A stretch of DNA of 64,000 nucleotides from Caryophanon tenue (GCF_001700315.1 NZ_MASJ01000002.1:1-64000); one strand, 5' to 3'. Positions 1 to 11,831 are shown, counted from the stretch's first letter. Made by a program: numbers and translations. The notes: a model not told the origin generated them from the letters alone.

Positions 1-120
1 CGATGTTGCTGGCATCATTTAAGATGTCATAATTTTGTCGGTTAGACCGACTATGTTTCATCAACGTTTGTTGTTCAGTTTTCAAGGTTCATGTTTTTCG
101 TTCGTGTTAAGCGAACTTCT
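1..120 (-). other. 5' leader of an rRNA operon reading out of the left edge
   Basis: Read on the minus strand this has the look of a Bacillales 16S rRNA leader: a run CCTTGAAAACTGAAC followed by AACAAACGTTG, just downstream of two strong tandem promoters. The 16S gene would begin just beyond position 1. In B. subtilis rrnO also follows gyrA, which supports the call. No mature rRNA sequence is inside the window. Confidence 0.75.
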
Positions 121-122
121 AT

Positions 123-152
123 ATCTTAGCATTTTCTCTCGTATGCTGTCAA
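123..152 (-). promoter_or_regulatory. rRNA operon promoter P2
   Basis: On the minus strand TTGACA (147-152) and TAAGAT (123-128) are separated by 18 bp. It lies about 90 bp downstream of a second promoter, the tandem P1/P2 arrangement usual for Bacillus rrn operons. Confidence 0.75.
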
Positions 153-213
153 CAACTTTTTAAATTTCTTTTTTCGTTGTTGTTTCGTTGCCGCCTCTCT
201 TGGCGACTTCAAT

Positions 214-243
214 ATAATATCATTAAAATTCAAATAGAGTCAA
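214..243 (-). promoter_or_regulatory. rRNA operon promoter P1
   Basis: On the minus strand TTGACT (238-243) and TATTAT (214-219) are separated by 18 bp and sit in AT-rich DNA. This is the upstream member of the tandem rrn promoter pair. Confidence 0.7.
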
Positions 244-464
244 CACTTTTTAATATTTTTTTCATTTTTATTTTTCTTTCATTATATGCAGAATAAAATA
301 TCATCCTTTTTTCGGCACTGGCTTGTTTTTTTAACAAAGATACTATGACCAATCCTGTTATTTTCTGTTTACTTCTTTAATAAAGTTAGAAGCTTAGATG
401 GCGGAAAACACTCATGCCAATTTGAATAATCGATAAACCTTAGACTCATTTTAAATTTTGCTAC

Positions 465-524
465 AAAAAACACCTTTGCTCTGATTATTCGGTATTCGCT
501 ACCGCTTTTCAGAGAAAGGTGTTT
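465..524 (-). terminator. Terminator of the HD-GYP gene
   Basis: The arms AAACACCTTTgCTCTGA (468-484) and TCAGAGaAAGGTGTTT (509-524) pair, and a T-run follows when read on the minus strand. It lies 34 bp beyond the stop codon of the HD-GYP gene and separates it from the rrn promoters. Confidence 0.8.
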
Positions 525-557
525 ACGTTCAATCTGCATACCAAATGAATTATTTGA

Positions 558-1676
558 TTATTGCTTTACGATTTTTGTAATGTGCAACAAGCGTTTTTGC
601 GATAAGTCAATAAGTTCCTCTGTACGACAAATCTTCACAAGTGGTCTCGTCACAGCATATTGATTAATGTACATAACTTCTGCTTTATCGCGATTCGATA
701 ACTCGACGGTCGTTCCAAGTGGCAATTCAGCAACAACGCTCACCAATGCTTTTACGACTTCGATATCGAATTTTCCAAACTCTGACTCTTGAATCATCTC
801 TACAACTTTAAACGCAGACGTACGTGAACGATACAATCGCTCCGATGTCATCGCGTGAAACACATCCGCTACAGCAATAATTTGCGCGTACTTTGATAGA
901 CGCTCCCCTTTATCACCTCGTGGATATCCGCTGCCGTCCAAACGTTCATGGTGTTGAAAGATTGCTAGTTTCATCGCATCTTTTAAAACTGGAATAAGTT
1001 TAATCATATTTAGGCTATGCATCGGGTGGCGTTTCACATCGCTATACTCTTGCACCGTCAACGCTTCCGTTTTATTACGAATACGACGATCAACTTTCGA
1101 CATCCCACAATCCGCCAATAAGCCTGCTAAGCCCATTTGAATGATTGTTCCTTTATCATACCCTAGCTTCTGTGTAATAACTGCTGAAATAAGTCCTGTT
1201 GCAATACAATGATGGTAAATATATTCTTCTGGGCGAGAATATAAATTTAAATCAAACATAATCGTACGATCTTCTAAAATAAAATTAATCAATGGTAAAA
1301 AGAAAGACCTTACCTTCGTAATATCTATTTGCGCGCCCGCTTCCCAATTGAAAAATTCTTTCTTTAGCTGTTGAATCGCAAATTGATAACTACGTTCAAA
1401 TGTATTGATTGTAATCGCTGGGTGATTACGCAGTGGCGATTTCAATAAATTAGTCGTATCCGCTGTTTGAATACTTTCACTTTCTTCCGTTAGCTCTAAT
1501 GGCTCTGCACTCTTAATAAGCACCTCTTTAATATTAAATGCTTCTAACACCAATAAATGTACCGGTCGAACAATTGTGTCCTTTGTAATAATCGGATTTT
1601 TTGTATTGGCAAATACATCTTGCGCAATAATTTTCCCAAGCTGAATTTGTTCTACTTTTGCTAATGTAATTTCCAT
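558..1676 (-). CDS. HD-GYP domain protein with a degenerate HD dyad
   Basis: A 372-residue cytosolic protein with no membrane segment. Residues about 1-145 are unrecognised; about 150-310 form an HD-GYP domain, the fold of cyclic-di-GMP phosphodiesterases. The GYP signature HHERLDGSGYP and the later VADVFHAMT are visible. The hallmark HD pair is altered: where the family has LLHDIGK this protein has LLADCGMSK, so the metal-binding histidine is alanine. The later VADxFDA motif also has D replaced by H. Loss of the first metal ligand suggests impaired catalysis and perhaps a c-di-GMP binding or scaffold role; that is inference. It lies between gyrA and an rRNA operon. The ATG follows a purine-rich AAAGGCGGG. 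Two GGDEF loci in the window (51.6 kb relic and 57.7 kb) show c-di-GMP signalling is relevant here. Confidence 0.85.
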   Translation of the reverse strand: MEITLAKVEQIQLGKIIAQDVFANTKNPIITKDTIVRPVHLLVLEAFNIKEVLIKSAEPLELTEESESIQTADTTNLLKSPLRNHPAITINTFERSYQFAIQQLKKEFFNWEAGAQIDITKVRSFFLPLINFILEDRTIMFDLNLYSRPEEYIYHHCIATGLISAVITQKLGYDKGTIIQMGLAGLLADCGMSKVDRRIRNKTEALTVQEYSDVKRHPMHSLNMIKLIPVLKDAMKLAIFQHHERLDGSGYPRGDKGERLSKYAQIIAVADVFHAMTSERLYRSRTSAFKVVEMIQESEFGKFDIEVVKALVSVVAELPLGTTVELSNRDKAEVMYINQYAVTRPLVKICRTEELIDLSQKRLLHITKIVKQ

Positions 1677-1795
1677 CGTTTGTCCCGCCTTTATTGCAGA
1701 GTAATTATTTCCATTTTATCGGAAATCCGAACTATAAGTAATATCGGAAAGTCTCATTTCTTTGAAAGCATTTTCAACAGTTATTCCACATAGAT

Positions 1796-1834
1796 AAAAA
1801 GAAAGGAACTAGGACCAATAGTCCTAGTTCCTTT
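1796..1834 (-). terminator. Terminator after gyrA
   Basis: A 14-bp stem, AAAGGAACTAGGAC (1802-1815) and its complement (1821-1834), lies directly after the gyrA stop codon and is followed by a T-rich stretch on the minus strand. Confidence 0.8.
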
Positions 1835-1836
1835 TT

Positions 1837-4308
1837 CTATTCTTCTGATTGCTCGTCTTCTTGCTCTAACTCTTCTTCTGGCGCTTTTTGTACTTTCGCA
1901 ACAGAAGCAACTAATTCATCATTGGCTAAACGGATTAAACGAACACCTTGCGTGCTACGTCCAATAATCGATACGTCTTCGATATCCATACGAATAACCA
2001 TACCGTTAATCGTCATTAACATAATGTCTTCGCTGCCATCTACTGTTTTTAGAGCTACCATCGCACCGTTTTTATCCGTAATTTGAATTGTTTTTAAACC
2101 AACACCGCCACGGCTCTGAACGCGGTACTCCGCTTCTGGTGTACGTTTACCGTAACCATTTTCCGTCACGACTAAAATTTCTTGTCCTGGTTCTACGATT
2201 TCCATGCCGACAACATAATCGCCTTCACGTAATTTAATGCCGCGTACACCAGCTGCACTACGTCCCATCGCACGAACTTCTTGCTCATCGAAACGAACAG
2301 CCATCCCATCATGTGTACCGATAATAATTTGTTTTGTACCGTCTGTTAAACGAACTGAAATTAAATCATCATCCTCATGTAATGTCACGGCGATTAAACC
2401 ATTTGTACGGATATTCGCAAACTGTGCTACCGATGTACGTTTCGTTACCCCTTGCTTCGTTGTAAACACAAGGAACTCATCTTCGTTATAAGAATTCACA
2501 CGAATCATTGCTGTTACATGCTCATCCTTATCAATATTTAATAAATTGACAATCGGTAAACCTTTCGCAGTACGACCAAACTCTGGTACTTCGTATCCTT
2601 TTGCTTTATATACTTTCCCTTTTGATGTAAAGAATAAAATCACATCATGTGTAGATGTATATAATAAATGCTCTACAAAGTCATCTTCGTTCGTATTCAT
2701 ACCTTGAACACCACGACCGCCACGCTTTTGGCTACGGTATGTGTTTGCAGCTAAACGTTTAATATACCCTTTATGTGTTAACGTTACGACCGAGTTTTCT
2801 TGAGGAATTAAATCTTCATCCTCAATCATCTCTAAACCACCCATCGTAATTTGTGTACGACGTGCGTCATTAAAACGTTCTTTAATATCAAGTAATTCTT
2901 CACGTACAATGGCCACAACTTTTTCACCATCCGCTAAAATCGCTTGTAGCTCGGCAATTAGACGCTGTAATTCTTGGTACTCTTCTTCAATTTTTTCGCG
3001 CTCTAGGCCACTTAAACGTACTAAACGCATATCAAGAATAGCCTGTGATTGCTTTTCTGATAAATTGAAACGCTCCATCAATAATGGTTTCGCTTCTTCA
3101 CCATTACGTGAGCTACGAATAATTTTAATAATTTCTTCGATATGGTCCAGTGCAATACGTAAACCTTCTAAAATATGCGCACGCGCTTCTGCTTTCGCTA
3201 ATTCAAACTTCGTACGACGTGTGATTACTTCTTTTTGATGCTCTAAGTAATGGAACAGCATATCCTTTAATGGCAATATTTTTGGCTGACCATCCACTAA
3301 TGCAAGCATGTTAATACCAAAGCTTGATTGCATTGGTGTTTGTTTATATAAATTATTTAATACGACGTTGGCATTCGCATCACGACGTACTTCAATAACG
3401 ATACGCATACCGTTACGGTCAGATTCATCACGTAATCCTGTGATACCATCGATTTTTTTATCGCGGACAAGCTCAGCAATCTTTTCAATTAGCTTCGCTT
3501 TGTTCACTTGATATGGTAATTCATGTACTAAAATCGTTTCACGTCCGTTTGCTTTTTGCTCAATTTCTACCGCTGCACGCAGCATAATTGAACCACGACC
3601 TGTTTCATATGCACGACGAATACCGCTGCGCCCTAAAATAAGGGCTCCTGTTGGGAAATCCGGTCCTGGCATAATCTCCATTAGTTCTTCTGTCGTAATT
3701 GCTGCATTATGCGATAACGCAATAACAGCATCAATCGTTTCACCAAGCTGATGAGGTGGAATGTTCGTTGCCATCCCTACCGCAATCCCTGACGAACCAT
3801 TGACTAATAAATTCGGGTAGCGGGCTGGTAGTACAAGTGGCTCGCGCTCACTACCGTCATAGTTATCCCCATAATTAATCGTATTTTTATTAATATCACG
3901 CAACATTTCCATTGCGATTTTTGACATACGAGATTCTGTGTAACGCATCGCTGCAGCTCCGTCACCATCGACAGAACCGAAGTTACCGTGACCATCTACA
4001 AGCATATAACGATAGCTAAAATCTTGTGCCATACGTACCATCGCATCATAAATTGACGAGTCACCGTGTGGATGGAATTTACCCATTACGTCCCCGACAA
4101 TACGTGCACTTTTTTTGTAAGGCTTATCCGATGTGTTCCCTAACTCCTGCATACCGAATAAAATACGACGATGAACCGGCTTCAGTCCATCGCGTACATC
4201 CGGCAGGGCACGTGAGACGATTACGCTCATCGCATAGCTTAAAAATGATGTTTTTATTTCACTCGTAATATTTCTAGTTTCTATTTTTCCGTGTTGAATA
4301 TCAGACAA
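1837..4308 (-). CDS. gyrA: DNA gyrase subunit A
   Basis: GyrA, 823 residues, is the breakage-rejoining subunit of the GyrA2GyrB2 complex that introduces negative supercoils. The active-site tyrosine is in [11 protein letters not shown] (near residue 123). The GyrA box QKRGGRG in the C-terminal beta-pinwheel separates gyrase from topoisomerase IV. The quinolone-determining region reads [11 protein letters not shown], with the wild-type serine and acidic residue, so no classical target resistance change is present. An acidic C-terminal tail is visible. It follows gyrB by 25 bp with the SD GAGGAGG, so the two are co-transcribed. The start matches the family (MSDIQ...). Confidence 0.98.
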   Translation of the reverse strand: MSDIQHGKIETRNITSEIKTSFLSYAMSVIVSRALPDVRDGLKPVHRRILFGMQELGNTSDKPYKKSARIVGDVMGKFHPHGDSSIYDAMVRMAQDFSYRYMLVDGHGNFGSVDGDGAAAMRYTESRMSKIAMEMLRDINKNTINYGDNYDGSEREPLVLPARYPNLLVNGSSGIAVGMATNIPPHQLGETIDAVIALSHNAAITTEELMEIMPGPDFPTGALILGRSGIRRAYETGRGSIMLRAAVEIEQKANGRETILVHELPYQVNKAKLIEKIAELVRDKKIDGITGLRDESDRNGMRIVIEVRRDANANVVLNNLYKQTPMQSSFGINMLALVDGQPKILPLKDMLFHYLEHQKEVITRRTKFELAKAEARAHILEGLRIALDHIEEIIKIIRSSRNGEEAKPLLMERFNLSEKQSQAILDMRLVRLSGLEREKIEEEYQELQRLIAELQAILADGEKVVAIVREELLDIKERFNDARRTQITMGGLEMIEDEDLIPQENSVVTLTHKGYIKRLAANTYRSQKRGGRGVQGMNTNEDDFVEHLLYTSTHDVILFFTSKGKVYKAKGYEVPEFGRTAKGLPIVNLLNIDKDEHVTAMIRVNSYNEDEFLVFTTKQGVTKRTSVAQFANIRTNGLIAVTLHEDDDLISVRLTDGTKQIIIGTHDGMAVRFDEQEVRAMGRSAAGVRGIKLREGDYVVGMEIVEPGQEILVVTENGYGKRTPEAEYRVQSRGGVGLKTIQITDKNGAMVALKTVDGSEDIMLMTINGMVIRMDIEDVSIIGRSTQGVRLIRLANDELVASVAKVQKAPEEELEQEDEQSEE

Positions 4309-4333
4309 AATAAGAACCTCCTCTCCGACTATA

Positions 4334-6268
<1,935 letters not shown>

Positions 6269-6337
6269 CTACTCTTTCTAACTTCAGTCTGTATATTATT
6301 TCAACATAAAGTTGCTGTGTATATTTATCCACCTAAA

Positions 6338-6360
6338 AATAGCCTGAATATTTATTCAGG
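6338..6360 (-). terminator. Hairpin directly after the recF stop
   Basis: On the minus strand CCTGAAT-AAAT-ATTCAGG immediately follows the recF TAA and is followed by CTATTTTTA. The stem is short (7 bp), so it is probably a leaky terminator or processing site between recF and gyrB. Confidence 0.5.
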
Positions 6361-7470
6361 TTACTTGATGATTCCTCGTTCCACGTGAAACATCTTCGCA
6401 TGCTTAATTGTGTCATGGTGAATACCCTCAACACTAGGCGTCGTCACAAATGTTTGGACTTCACCTTGCATAATATTTAATAAATGCGATTGACGATATT
6501 CATCAAGTTCTGACAACACATCATCCAGTAACAAAATAGGCGCTTCCTTCGTCTCCTGCTTAATCAATTCGATTTCTGCAAGCTTTAATGATAACGCCGT
6601 TGTTCGTTGCTGCCCTTGTGAGCCAAAAACTTGAACATCATAATCATTTACAAAAAATTGTAAATCATCACGATGTGGACCAACGAGTGTCACACCACGC
6701 TCAAGCTCACGTGAACGGGCTTCAGTTGATTTTTGGCGTAAATGCTCCGCCATTTCTTCTGAAGACCACTGTGCCTGCATGCCTGTGACCGTTTTATATT
6801 TAATTACTAACGTTTCCGCTTGCTGTGTAATGCCAGCATGAATAGGCTCTGCCCATTCTTGTAACATCTCAATAAACTGATAACGTTTTCGAATAATTTT
6901 AATGGCGGCAGCAATAAACTGCTCTGTATAAACATCAAGCATCACTTCGTCTATTTTTTGACGCCCTTGATGCGCTTTTAAAAACAAATTACGCTGCTTT
7001 AAAATTTTTTGATATTGCAATAAATCATGTAAATAAACGGATGAAATTTGTCCAATTTCCATGTCGATAAATCGGCGTCTTACTTGCGGACTTCCCTTTA
7101 CTACATGTAAGTCCTCTGGTGCAAACATGACGACATTCATCTGCCCAATATATTGGCTTAATTTACTTTGCTCAATATGATTCACTTTCCCTTTTTTGCC
7201 CTTTTTTGAGAACAAGAGCTCCATCGGAATTGGACCATAACGTCGTTCAATCACACCTTCTATTTTACCATAATCCTGCTCCCAACGTATTAATTCTTTA
7301 TCATTGGCAGTGCGGTGTGACTTTGCCATCGCAAGCACATAAATTGCTTCCATCAAGTTTGTTTTACCTTGTGCATTTTGACCGATAAAAACATTTATTT
7401 TAGGAGAAAAATCAAGTTCTAAGTGTTCGTAATTGCGATAATTGGAAAGTTTGAGTTTCTCAATATGCAT
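6361..7470 (-). CDS. recF: DNA replication and repair protein RecF
   Basis: RecF, 369 residues, is an SMC-like ATPase that helps load RecA at single-strand gaps together with RecO and RecR. The Walker A loop GQNAQGKTN lies near residue 30, the ABC signature and Walker B ([11 protein letters not shown]) near residue 320. Its ATG overlaps the rlbA stop by one base (TAATG), so translation is probably coupled. The last codons of the gene contain a parS site (6377-6392), so this 3' end carries both protein-coding and segregation information. Confidence 0.97.
   Translation of the reverse strand: MHIEKLKLSNYRNYEHLELDFSPKINVFIGQNAQGKTNLMEAIYVLAMAKSHRTANDKELIRWEQDYGKIEGVIERRYGPIPMELLFSKKGKKGKVNHIEQSKLSQYIGQMNVVMFAPEDLHVVKGSPQVRRRFIDMEIGQISSVYLHDLLQYQKILKQRNLFLKAHQGRQKIDEVMLDVYTEQFIAAAIKIIRKRYQFIEMLQEWAEPIHAGITQQAETLVIKYKTVTGMQAQWSSEEMAEHLRQKSTEARSRELERGVTLVGPHRDDLQFFVNDYDVQVFGSQGQQRTTALSLKLAEIELIKQETKEAPILLLDDVLSELDEYRQSHLLNIMQGEVQTFVTTPSVEGIHHDTIKHAKMFHVERGIIK
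6377..6392. promoter_or_regulatory. parS centromere site within recF
   Basis: CGTTCCACGTGAAACA differs by one base from a consensus Bacillus parS, TGTTCCACGTGAAACA. ParB spreads from such sites and loads SMC near the origin. It is about 3 kb from the dnaA-dnaN intergenic half of oriC. Confidence 0.85.
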
Positions 7471-7694
7471 TATTCACCTTGTTGCTCGACGATTTTAAAA
7501 CGTCCAGTGCCTGGGATATTTAATAAATCCCCATCGCGCAATTTACGGCCACGACGGTCTTCTTCCTCACCATTCACAAAAACTGTATGTTCACTTAAAA
7601 ACCATTTTGCCATACCGCCCGAGCTAATTGTGTCTGTTAATTTTAACGCTTGGCCTAACGTAATATATTCTGTATCAATGATTAACTCTTCCAC
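7470..7694 (-). CDS. rlbA: S4-domain RNA-binding protein RlbA (YaaA)
   Basis: A 74-residue S4-like RNA-binding protein, found next to recF across Bacillota and linked to ribosome biogenesis. The diagnostic segment [11 protein letters not shown] is followed by [13 protein letters not shown], as in B. subtilis YaaA. The longest reading frame extends 35 codons further upstream, but the family length and a strong SD (GGAGGA, 8 nt upstream) place the start at GTG 7694. It has its own promoter (7732-7760) and heads the rlbA-recF-gyrB-gyrA unit. Confidence 0.93.
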   Translation of the reverse strand: MEELIIDTEYITLGQALKLTDTISSGGMAKWFLSEHTVFVNGEEEDRRGRKLRDGDLLNIPGTGRFKIVEQQGE

Positions 7695-7731
7695 GTATTT
7701 TTTCCTCCATATTTCAAACATGTATTTCTCT

Positions 7732-7760
7732 ATCATACCTAAAATTCGGTATGAAGTAAA
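7732..7760 (-). promoter_or_regulatory. Promoter of rlbA-recF-gyrBA
   Basis: On the minus strand TTTACT (7755-7760) and TATGAT (7732-7737) are 17 bp apart. It lies immediately downstream of the terminator after dnaN, with transcription starting about 30 nt before the rlbA start. Confidence 0.55.
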
Positions 7761-7788
7761 AAAAGATAGCCACGAGTTGTGACTATCT
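7757..7788 (-). terminator. Terminator between dnaN and rlbA
   Basis: On the minus strand AGATAGTCAC-aactc-GTGGCTATCT (7764-7788) is followed by seven Ts. It separates dnaA-dnaN transcription from the rlbA promoter. Confidence 0.8.
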
Positions 7789-7874
7789 GATTTGTACAAT
7801 TCAGTATATAAATTTTAACATGCGAACATATAATCGAACAAGTAGAACGTTTCCATCCCGGTGCTATGCGTTGT

Positions 7875-9008
7875 TTAGTATGTGCGTACCGGTAAAATTA
7901 ATTGTAAAATGGCGTCGTCATGAATTGAACGTAAAATAAATGGCTTCATCGCGCCTGTAAATTGGATCATTACATCTTGACCATCAATCGCTTTTAACGC
8001 GTCCATCATATACTTTGCAGAGAATGAAATTTTTAATTCTTCGCCTTCTGCTTGCTCTACAGCAATTTGTTCTTTTACTTTCCCAATCTCCGGTGAGTTT
8101 GATGAGATTTCCACAGAATTATCCCCAACTGTTTCAAAACGTACAACATTGTTGCGGTCTTCACGTGCAAGTAATGACGCACGGTCGATTGCTTGTAATA
8201 ATAATTTCCCGTTAATCGTGACATTCGTTTTGTATTCGTTTGGAATTAGACGGCTTGTGTCTGGGTAGTTGCCTTCAAGTAAACGTGAGAAGAATAATAC
8301 TTCGTTTGTTTTAAATAACACTTGCTGGCTTGTTAAGGCGATTTCCACCGCTGTTGATGAGTCATCTAAAATTTTATTTAATTCGTTTAAGCTTTTCCCA
8401 GGAATAACAACATTTTGTCCTGTTGGTAAGTTGTCTACTGTTACTTTGCGACGTGCAAGACGGTGGCTATCTGTTGCTACACAAATTAACTCGTTTTCTG
8501 TTGTTTGCCAATGTACACCTGTTAATACTGGACGAGATTCTGATGTAGCAACAGCAAATACTGTTTCACGAATAACTGTTTTTAATAAATCACTTGGAAT
8601 TGAAAATTGTTCGTTATTTGACAGCTCTGGTAACTGTGGATATTCATTTGCATCTGAGCCAATTAAATGGAATTCTGATTTACCTGAACGAATAAATGTT
8701 TGAAAATTATCTGTTACTTCGATTTCCACAATATTTGTTGGTAATTTACGAACGATTTCATGAAGCATACGTGCTTGTAAAACAATTGAGCCTGGCGCTT
8801 CGACGTTAATGATTTGTTTACCATCTTCTTCAGGTTGAATAAATGTTTGAATCGTGACATCTGCATCACTACCTGTTAAACGTAAACCTTCTGCAGTTAC
8901 ATCTAGTTTAATACCTGTCAAAATTGGAATCGTTGTTTTTGAACTTACTGCACGCATTGCGTTATTTAAACCGTCTAATAAACGGTCTCTCATAATATCA
9001 AATTTCAT
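7875..9008 (-). CDS. dnaN: DNA polymerase III sliding clamp (beta subunit)
   Basis: DnaN, 377 residues, is the ring-shaped processivity factor that tethers the replicative polymerase. It has the three-fold repeated clamp fold and ends with LPVRTY, close to the family's C-terminal sequence at the clamp surface. The ATG starts MKFDIMRDRLLDGLN, matching the family N-terminus. It lies downstream of dnaA on the same strand, separated by 170 bp that hold the unwinding half of oriC, an arrangement conserved in Bacillales. Confidence 0.98.
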   Translation of the reverse strand: MKFDIMRDRLLDGLNNAMRAVSSKTTIPILTGIKLDVTAEGLRLTGSDADVTIQTFIQPEEDGKQIINVEAPGSIVLQARMLHEIVRKLPTNIVEIEVTDNFQTFIRSGKSEFHLIGSDANEYPQLPELSNNEQFSIPSDLLKTVIRETVFAVATSESRPVLTGVHWQTTENELICVATDSHRLARRKVTVDNLPTGQNVVIPGKSLNELNKILDDSSTAVEIALTSQQVLFKTNEVLFFSRLLEGNYPDTSRLIPNEYKTNVTINGKLLLQAIDRASLLAREDRNNVVRFETVGDNSVEISSNSPEIGKVKEQIAVEQAEGEELKISFSAKYMMDALKAIDGQDVMIQFTGAMKPFILRSIHDDAILQLILPVRTY

Positions 9009-9178
9009 ACTAAAAAAACCCTCTCTTATATATAATTATTTATTCTTTTTTTAAAAGATATAGTAATAGGCGCTGTGGATTTGTGGATAAGTGGGTATAA
9101 ACCCTTATAGAACAACACTTTTGCCTGTAGATAGATTGTGTATAAGTCGGTGTATAACTCACTGACTTATACACAGGC
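9009..9178. other. oriC, dnaA-dnaN half: basal unwinding system
   Basis: Four strong DnaA boxes: TTATCCACA (minus, 9082-9090), TTATACACA (minus, 9137-9145), a one-mismatch box (9149-9157) and TTATACACA (plus, 9167-9175); a weaker one lies at 9074-9082. On the minus strand the box at 9082-9090 is followed by a second box, a GC-rich GCGC, then triplets CTA TTA CTA TAT CTT (9055-9069) and an AT-rich stretch (9025-9055). This is the order of the B. subtilis basal unwinding system: DnaA boxes, GC cluster, DnaA-trios, duplex unwinding element. It is the probable site of first strand opening. Confidence 0.85.
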
Positions 9179-10522
9179 TTATTTCCCGAGAACGCCTCGA
9201 ATTTGTTTAACATCTTGCTGTAATTGTTGATCATCTTTTAATAAAGATGAGATTTTTTCATGGGCGTGAATAACGGTTGTATGATCTCGACCACCGAACT
9301 CTTCACCGATTTTTGGTAATGAAAAGTCGGTTAATTCACGTGATAAGTACATCGCGATTTGGCGTGGATATGCAATTGATTTTGTACGCTTCTTTGCAGC
9401 AAAGTCTTCTAAGCGAATTTGATAATGTTCACCAACAGCATGTTGGATATCTAAAATGGTAATCGCACGTGGCTTCGCGTTTGGGCGAATATCTTTTAAC
9501 GCTTCTGCTGCTAATTCGATACTCATTTCTTTATTTACTAATGAAGAATACGCCACAACACGAATTAATGCACCTTCTAGCTCTCGAATATTGGAGTCAA
9601 TTTGGTTTGCGATATACAGCATTACTTCGTTTGGTACGTTTAATTTATCTGCGTTTGCTTTTTTTCGTAAAATCGCAATACGTGTCTCTAAATCTGGTGG
9701 CGTAATGTCTGTAATTAAACCCCATTCAAAGCGTGAGCGCAGGCGATCTTCTAATGTAGGAATCTCTTTTGGCGGACGATCACTCGAAATCACAATTTGT
9801 TTTGATTCTTCATGAAGCGTATTAAACGTGTGGAAAAATTCTTCTTGTGTGGACTCTTTCCCAGCTAAAAACTGAATATCATCGATTAGTAATACATCTA
9901 CATTACGGTATTTATTGCGAAATTCAATTGCTTTATTGTCACGAATCGAGTTAATAAACTCATTTGTAAACTTTTCAGATGATAAGTACACAACTTTCGC
10001 GTTTGGATTGTGGTCCAATACATAATGGCCAATTGCATGCATTAAGTGTGTCTTTCCTAAGCCAACGCCTCCGTAAATGAAGAACGGGTTATATGCTTTA
10101 GCAGGAGCTTCTGCAACAGCGAGTGAAGCTGCGTGAGCGAAGCGGTTACCAGAGCCAATGACAAATGTATCAAATGTATATTTCGGATTTAGCATCCCAG
10201 ATGAGATATCATGTTGTTCATTTGTTCGTGGCTGCATAGCAGGTAATGGCATATCTAGCTCATCGTCATCATTATCTTTTTGTACGACAAATTTAATTAA
10301 TAAATCTTTGCCGGTTAATTCGGTTAAAATTCCTGCAACTAAATGAACATAATGATTTTCAAGCCAATCACGTGCGAAGGAATTCGGTGCAGCTATCGTT
10401 ACCGTTTGTCCTTTGTATGTTAAAAGCTTTGTTGATTTGAGCCAAGTTTCGAAGCTCGGCTTTGAGATTTTTTGTTCAACTTGTGCAAGAACTTGATTCC
10501 AAAGTTCTTCTAAATGTTCCAA
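9179..10522 (-). CDS. dnaA: Chromosomal replication initiator DnaA
   Basis: DnaA, 447 residues, binds DnaA boxes at oriC as an ATP-dependent filament and recruits the helicase. Domain I ([10 protein letters not shown] onward), the AAA+ Walker A (GGVGLGKTH), Walker B (LLIDDIQFL) and the domain IV signature [13 protein letters not shown] are present. The longest frame begins 34 codons further upstream, but TTG at 10522 has AAAGGAGA seven bases before it and gives an N-terminus aligned with B. subtilis DnaA. DnaA boxes on both sides imply autoregulation. The promoter may be TTGAAC-17-TAAGGT around 10600, which is weak. Confidence 0.97.
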   Translation of the reverse strand: MEHLEELWNQVLAQVEQKISKPSFETWLKSTKLLTYKGQTVTIAAPNSFARDWLENHYVHLVAGILTELTGKDLLIKFVVQKDNDDDELDMPLPAMQPRTNEQHDISSGMLNPKYTFDTFVIGSGNRFAHAASLAVAEAPAKAYNPFFIYGGVGLGKTHLMHAIGHYVLDHNPNAKVVYLSSEKFTNEFINSIRDNKAIEFRNKYRNVDVLLIDDIQFLAGKESTQEEFFHTFNTLHEESKQIVISSDRPPKEIPTLEDRLRSRFEWGLITDITPPDLETRIAILRKKANADKLNVPNEVMLYIANQIDSNIRELEGALIRVVAYSSLVNKEMSIELAAEALKDIRPNAKPRAITILDIQHAVGEHYQIRLEDFAAKKRTKSIAYPRQIAMYLSRELTDFSLPKIGEEFGGRDHTTVIHAHEKISSLLKDDQQLQQDVKQIRGVLGK

Positions 10523-10674
10523 GCGTGTGTCTCCTTTTCTGTAAATGGAAATATTTTTTGTAAACAGGTCGGTAGGGGAGGGGAGAGCAATTTGCGAATC
10601 AACCAAACTACATGACCTTAACATGAAAATAAACGCTGTTCAAAGTACGAGCGCTAAAAAAATTTATTGGATAG

Positions 10675-10702
10675 AAAAGAGGGCTAAATTAGTCCTCTTT
10701 TT
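10675..10702. terminator. Hairpin bordering oriC upstream of dnaA
   Basis: AAAGAGGgCTAA and TTAGtCCTCTTT pair and are followed by Ts on the plus strand and also on the minus strand. It may terminate transcription entering the origin or insulate the dnaA promoter. Confidence 0.5.
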
Positions 10703-10740
10703 GTATGTGTAAAATCATAGTTATATACATAATCACATCT

Positions 10741-11025
10741 TGTGGATAAAGTTTATCCAAAGACCGTGCATAAAGTTACCCACAGGCTTGTGTATAATGT
10801 GGATAGCGAAAAAATAAAAAAAGTTTTCAACAGCAGAAAACAAATTTATGATAGCAAATAAATCAAGTAATTACAAGGCTTTTCTTTACTTATCCACAAC
10901 TATAAACAGTATCCACAATACAGTTATCCACAGGGTATGGATTTGTGGAAAAACTGTTTATAAGTACTGTGGGTAATTTTTTTCGGCATAAAAGTTATTC
11001 ACGGGTTATCCATAGGTAATCCACA
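10741..11025. other. oriC, dnaA-rpmH half: DnaA-box array
   Basis: Four perfect 9-mers matching TTATNCACA lie at 10741-10749 (minus), 10789-10797 (minus), 10890-10898 (plus) and 10924-10932 (plus). At least ten single-mismatch boxes surround them (for example 10753, 10765, 10776, 10798, 10909, 10944, 10955, 10968, 10995, 11006 and 11017). Together with the dnaA-dnaN half this forms a bipartite origin with the dnaA gene between its parts. The interval has no credible gene. Confidence 0.9.
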
Positions 11026-11113
11026 AAAAGAGGGACAAAGGTAGAGCGATGAAATAGAAAAGTTTTATGACGTTGTTTCCTTGCTGCTTACAAGAAAGTT
11101 TTTGGAGAAAGGA

Positions 11114-11143
11114 TTGACAAAATAATAGCCTTACGTTTATACT
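11114..11143 (+). promoter_or_regulatory. rpmH promoter
   Basis: TTGACA (11114-11119) and TATACT (11138-11143) are separated by 18 bp, about 57 bp before the rpmH start. Confidence 0.7.
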
Positions 11144-11200
11144 ATTCAAGTCTGTATGTAGAAAATAGATGAATTTTATAGCAACAGGAGGTGTATAGTA

Positions 11201-11335
11201 ATGAAACGTACGTACCAACCTAAAAAACGTAAACATAGTAAAGTACACGGCTTCCGCGCACGTATGGCAACTAAAAACGGTCGCAATGTTTTAGCTCGTC
11301 GTCGCAAAAAAGGTCGTAAAGTATTATCAGCATAA
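11201..11335 (+). CDS. rpmH: 50S ribosomal protein L34
   Basis: A 44-residue, very basic protein beginning [17 protein letters not shown] and ending [12 protein letters not shown], the complete L34 sequence pattern. It is part of the large ribosomal subunit. The SD is AGGAGGTG, nine bases before the ATG. It is the first gene to the right of oriC, as in nearly all bacteria, and is followed by two hairpins before rnpA. Confidence 0.98.
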   Translation: MKRTYQPKKRKHSKVHGFRARMATKNGRNVLARRRKKGRKVLSA

Positions 11336-11337
11336 GT

Positions 11338-11369
11338 CCACTGAGCCACATCAGTGGTCTTTTTTTTCG
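11338..11369 (+). terminator. Terminator between rpmH and rnpA
   Basis: CCACTGA (11338-11344) pairs with TCAGTGG (11351-11357), followed by a run of eight Ts. It starts two bases after the rpmH stop and probably sets the L34 to RnpA ratio. Confidence 0.8.
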
Positions 11370-11396
11370 TTAGTGTTACGAAAAAAAGAGTTTTTA

Positions 11397-11437
11397 AGGC
11401 GATTTGTGTGTTTCACGCGGATCGCCTCTATTTTTAT
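11397..11437 (+). terminator. Second hairpin before rnpA
   Basis: AGGCGAT (11397-11403) pairs with ATCGCCT (11421-11427), followed by a T-rich tract. It is a possible second attenuator in the rpmH-rnpA gap. Confidence 0.5.
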
Positions 11438-11471
11438 TTTTATGTAAATGTTTGATTAAGCAGGTGAGAAA

Positions 11472-11831
11472 ATGAATAAACGCCAGCGAATTAAAAAGAA
11501 TGAAGAGTTTCAAAAGGTGTTTAAAAGAGGAAAGTCTTTTGCCAATCGTCAGTTTGTAATTTATGTATTGCCGAAGCAAGAGCAGCAGATGTTCCGTGTA
11601 GGATTATCTGTGAGTAAAAAAGTTGGGAATGCTGTAGTGCGTAACCAAATTAAACGCTACATCCGTCAGTCGTTGTTAGAACTTCAAGAAGACGTAAGAC
11701 AGGATGCAGATTATGTTATTATCGCCAGACATGGGGCGGCCGCGCTGGACTTCCATGAAACGAAGAACAGTTTAATGCATGTGATGAAAATCGCAAAAGT
11801 GTTAAAAGTTAAGAAATTAAAGAGTGAATAG
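11472..11831 (+). CDS. rnpA: Ribonuclease P protein component
   Basis: RnpA, 119 residues, binds the RNase P RNA and helps mature tRNA 5' ends. The N-terminal [15 protein letters not shown] and the central [20 protein letters not shown] are typical; the canonical RNR motif reads RNQ here. It is basic and cytosolic. The ATG has GGTGAG seven bases upstream. It lies between rpmH and yidC, the universal order. Confidence 0.97.
   Translation: MNKRQRIKKNEEFQKVFKRGKSFANRQFVIYVLPKQEQQMFRVGLSVSKKVGNAVVRNQIKRYIRQSLLELQEDVRQDADYVIIARHGAAALDFHETKNSLMHVMKIAKVLKVKKLKSE

Noticed and set aside
9179-9195. A Noc-binding-site-like ATTTCCCGAGAA at the dnaA stop
   Set aside because: Three of 14 positions differ, it lies in dnaA codons, and no noc gene is in the window.
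11006-11248. An 80-codon minus-strand frame across oriC and rpmH
   Set aside because: It overlaps rpmH and the DnaA-box array; composition is that of AT-rich non-coding DNA.
11410-11426. A parS half-site TGTTTCACG upstream of rnpA
   Set aside because: Only one half matches; the other arm belongs to the AGGCGAT/ATCGCCT hairpin.
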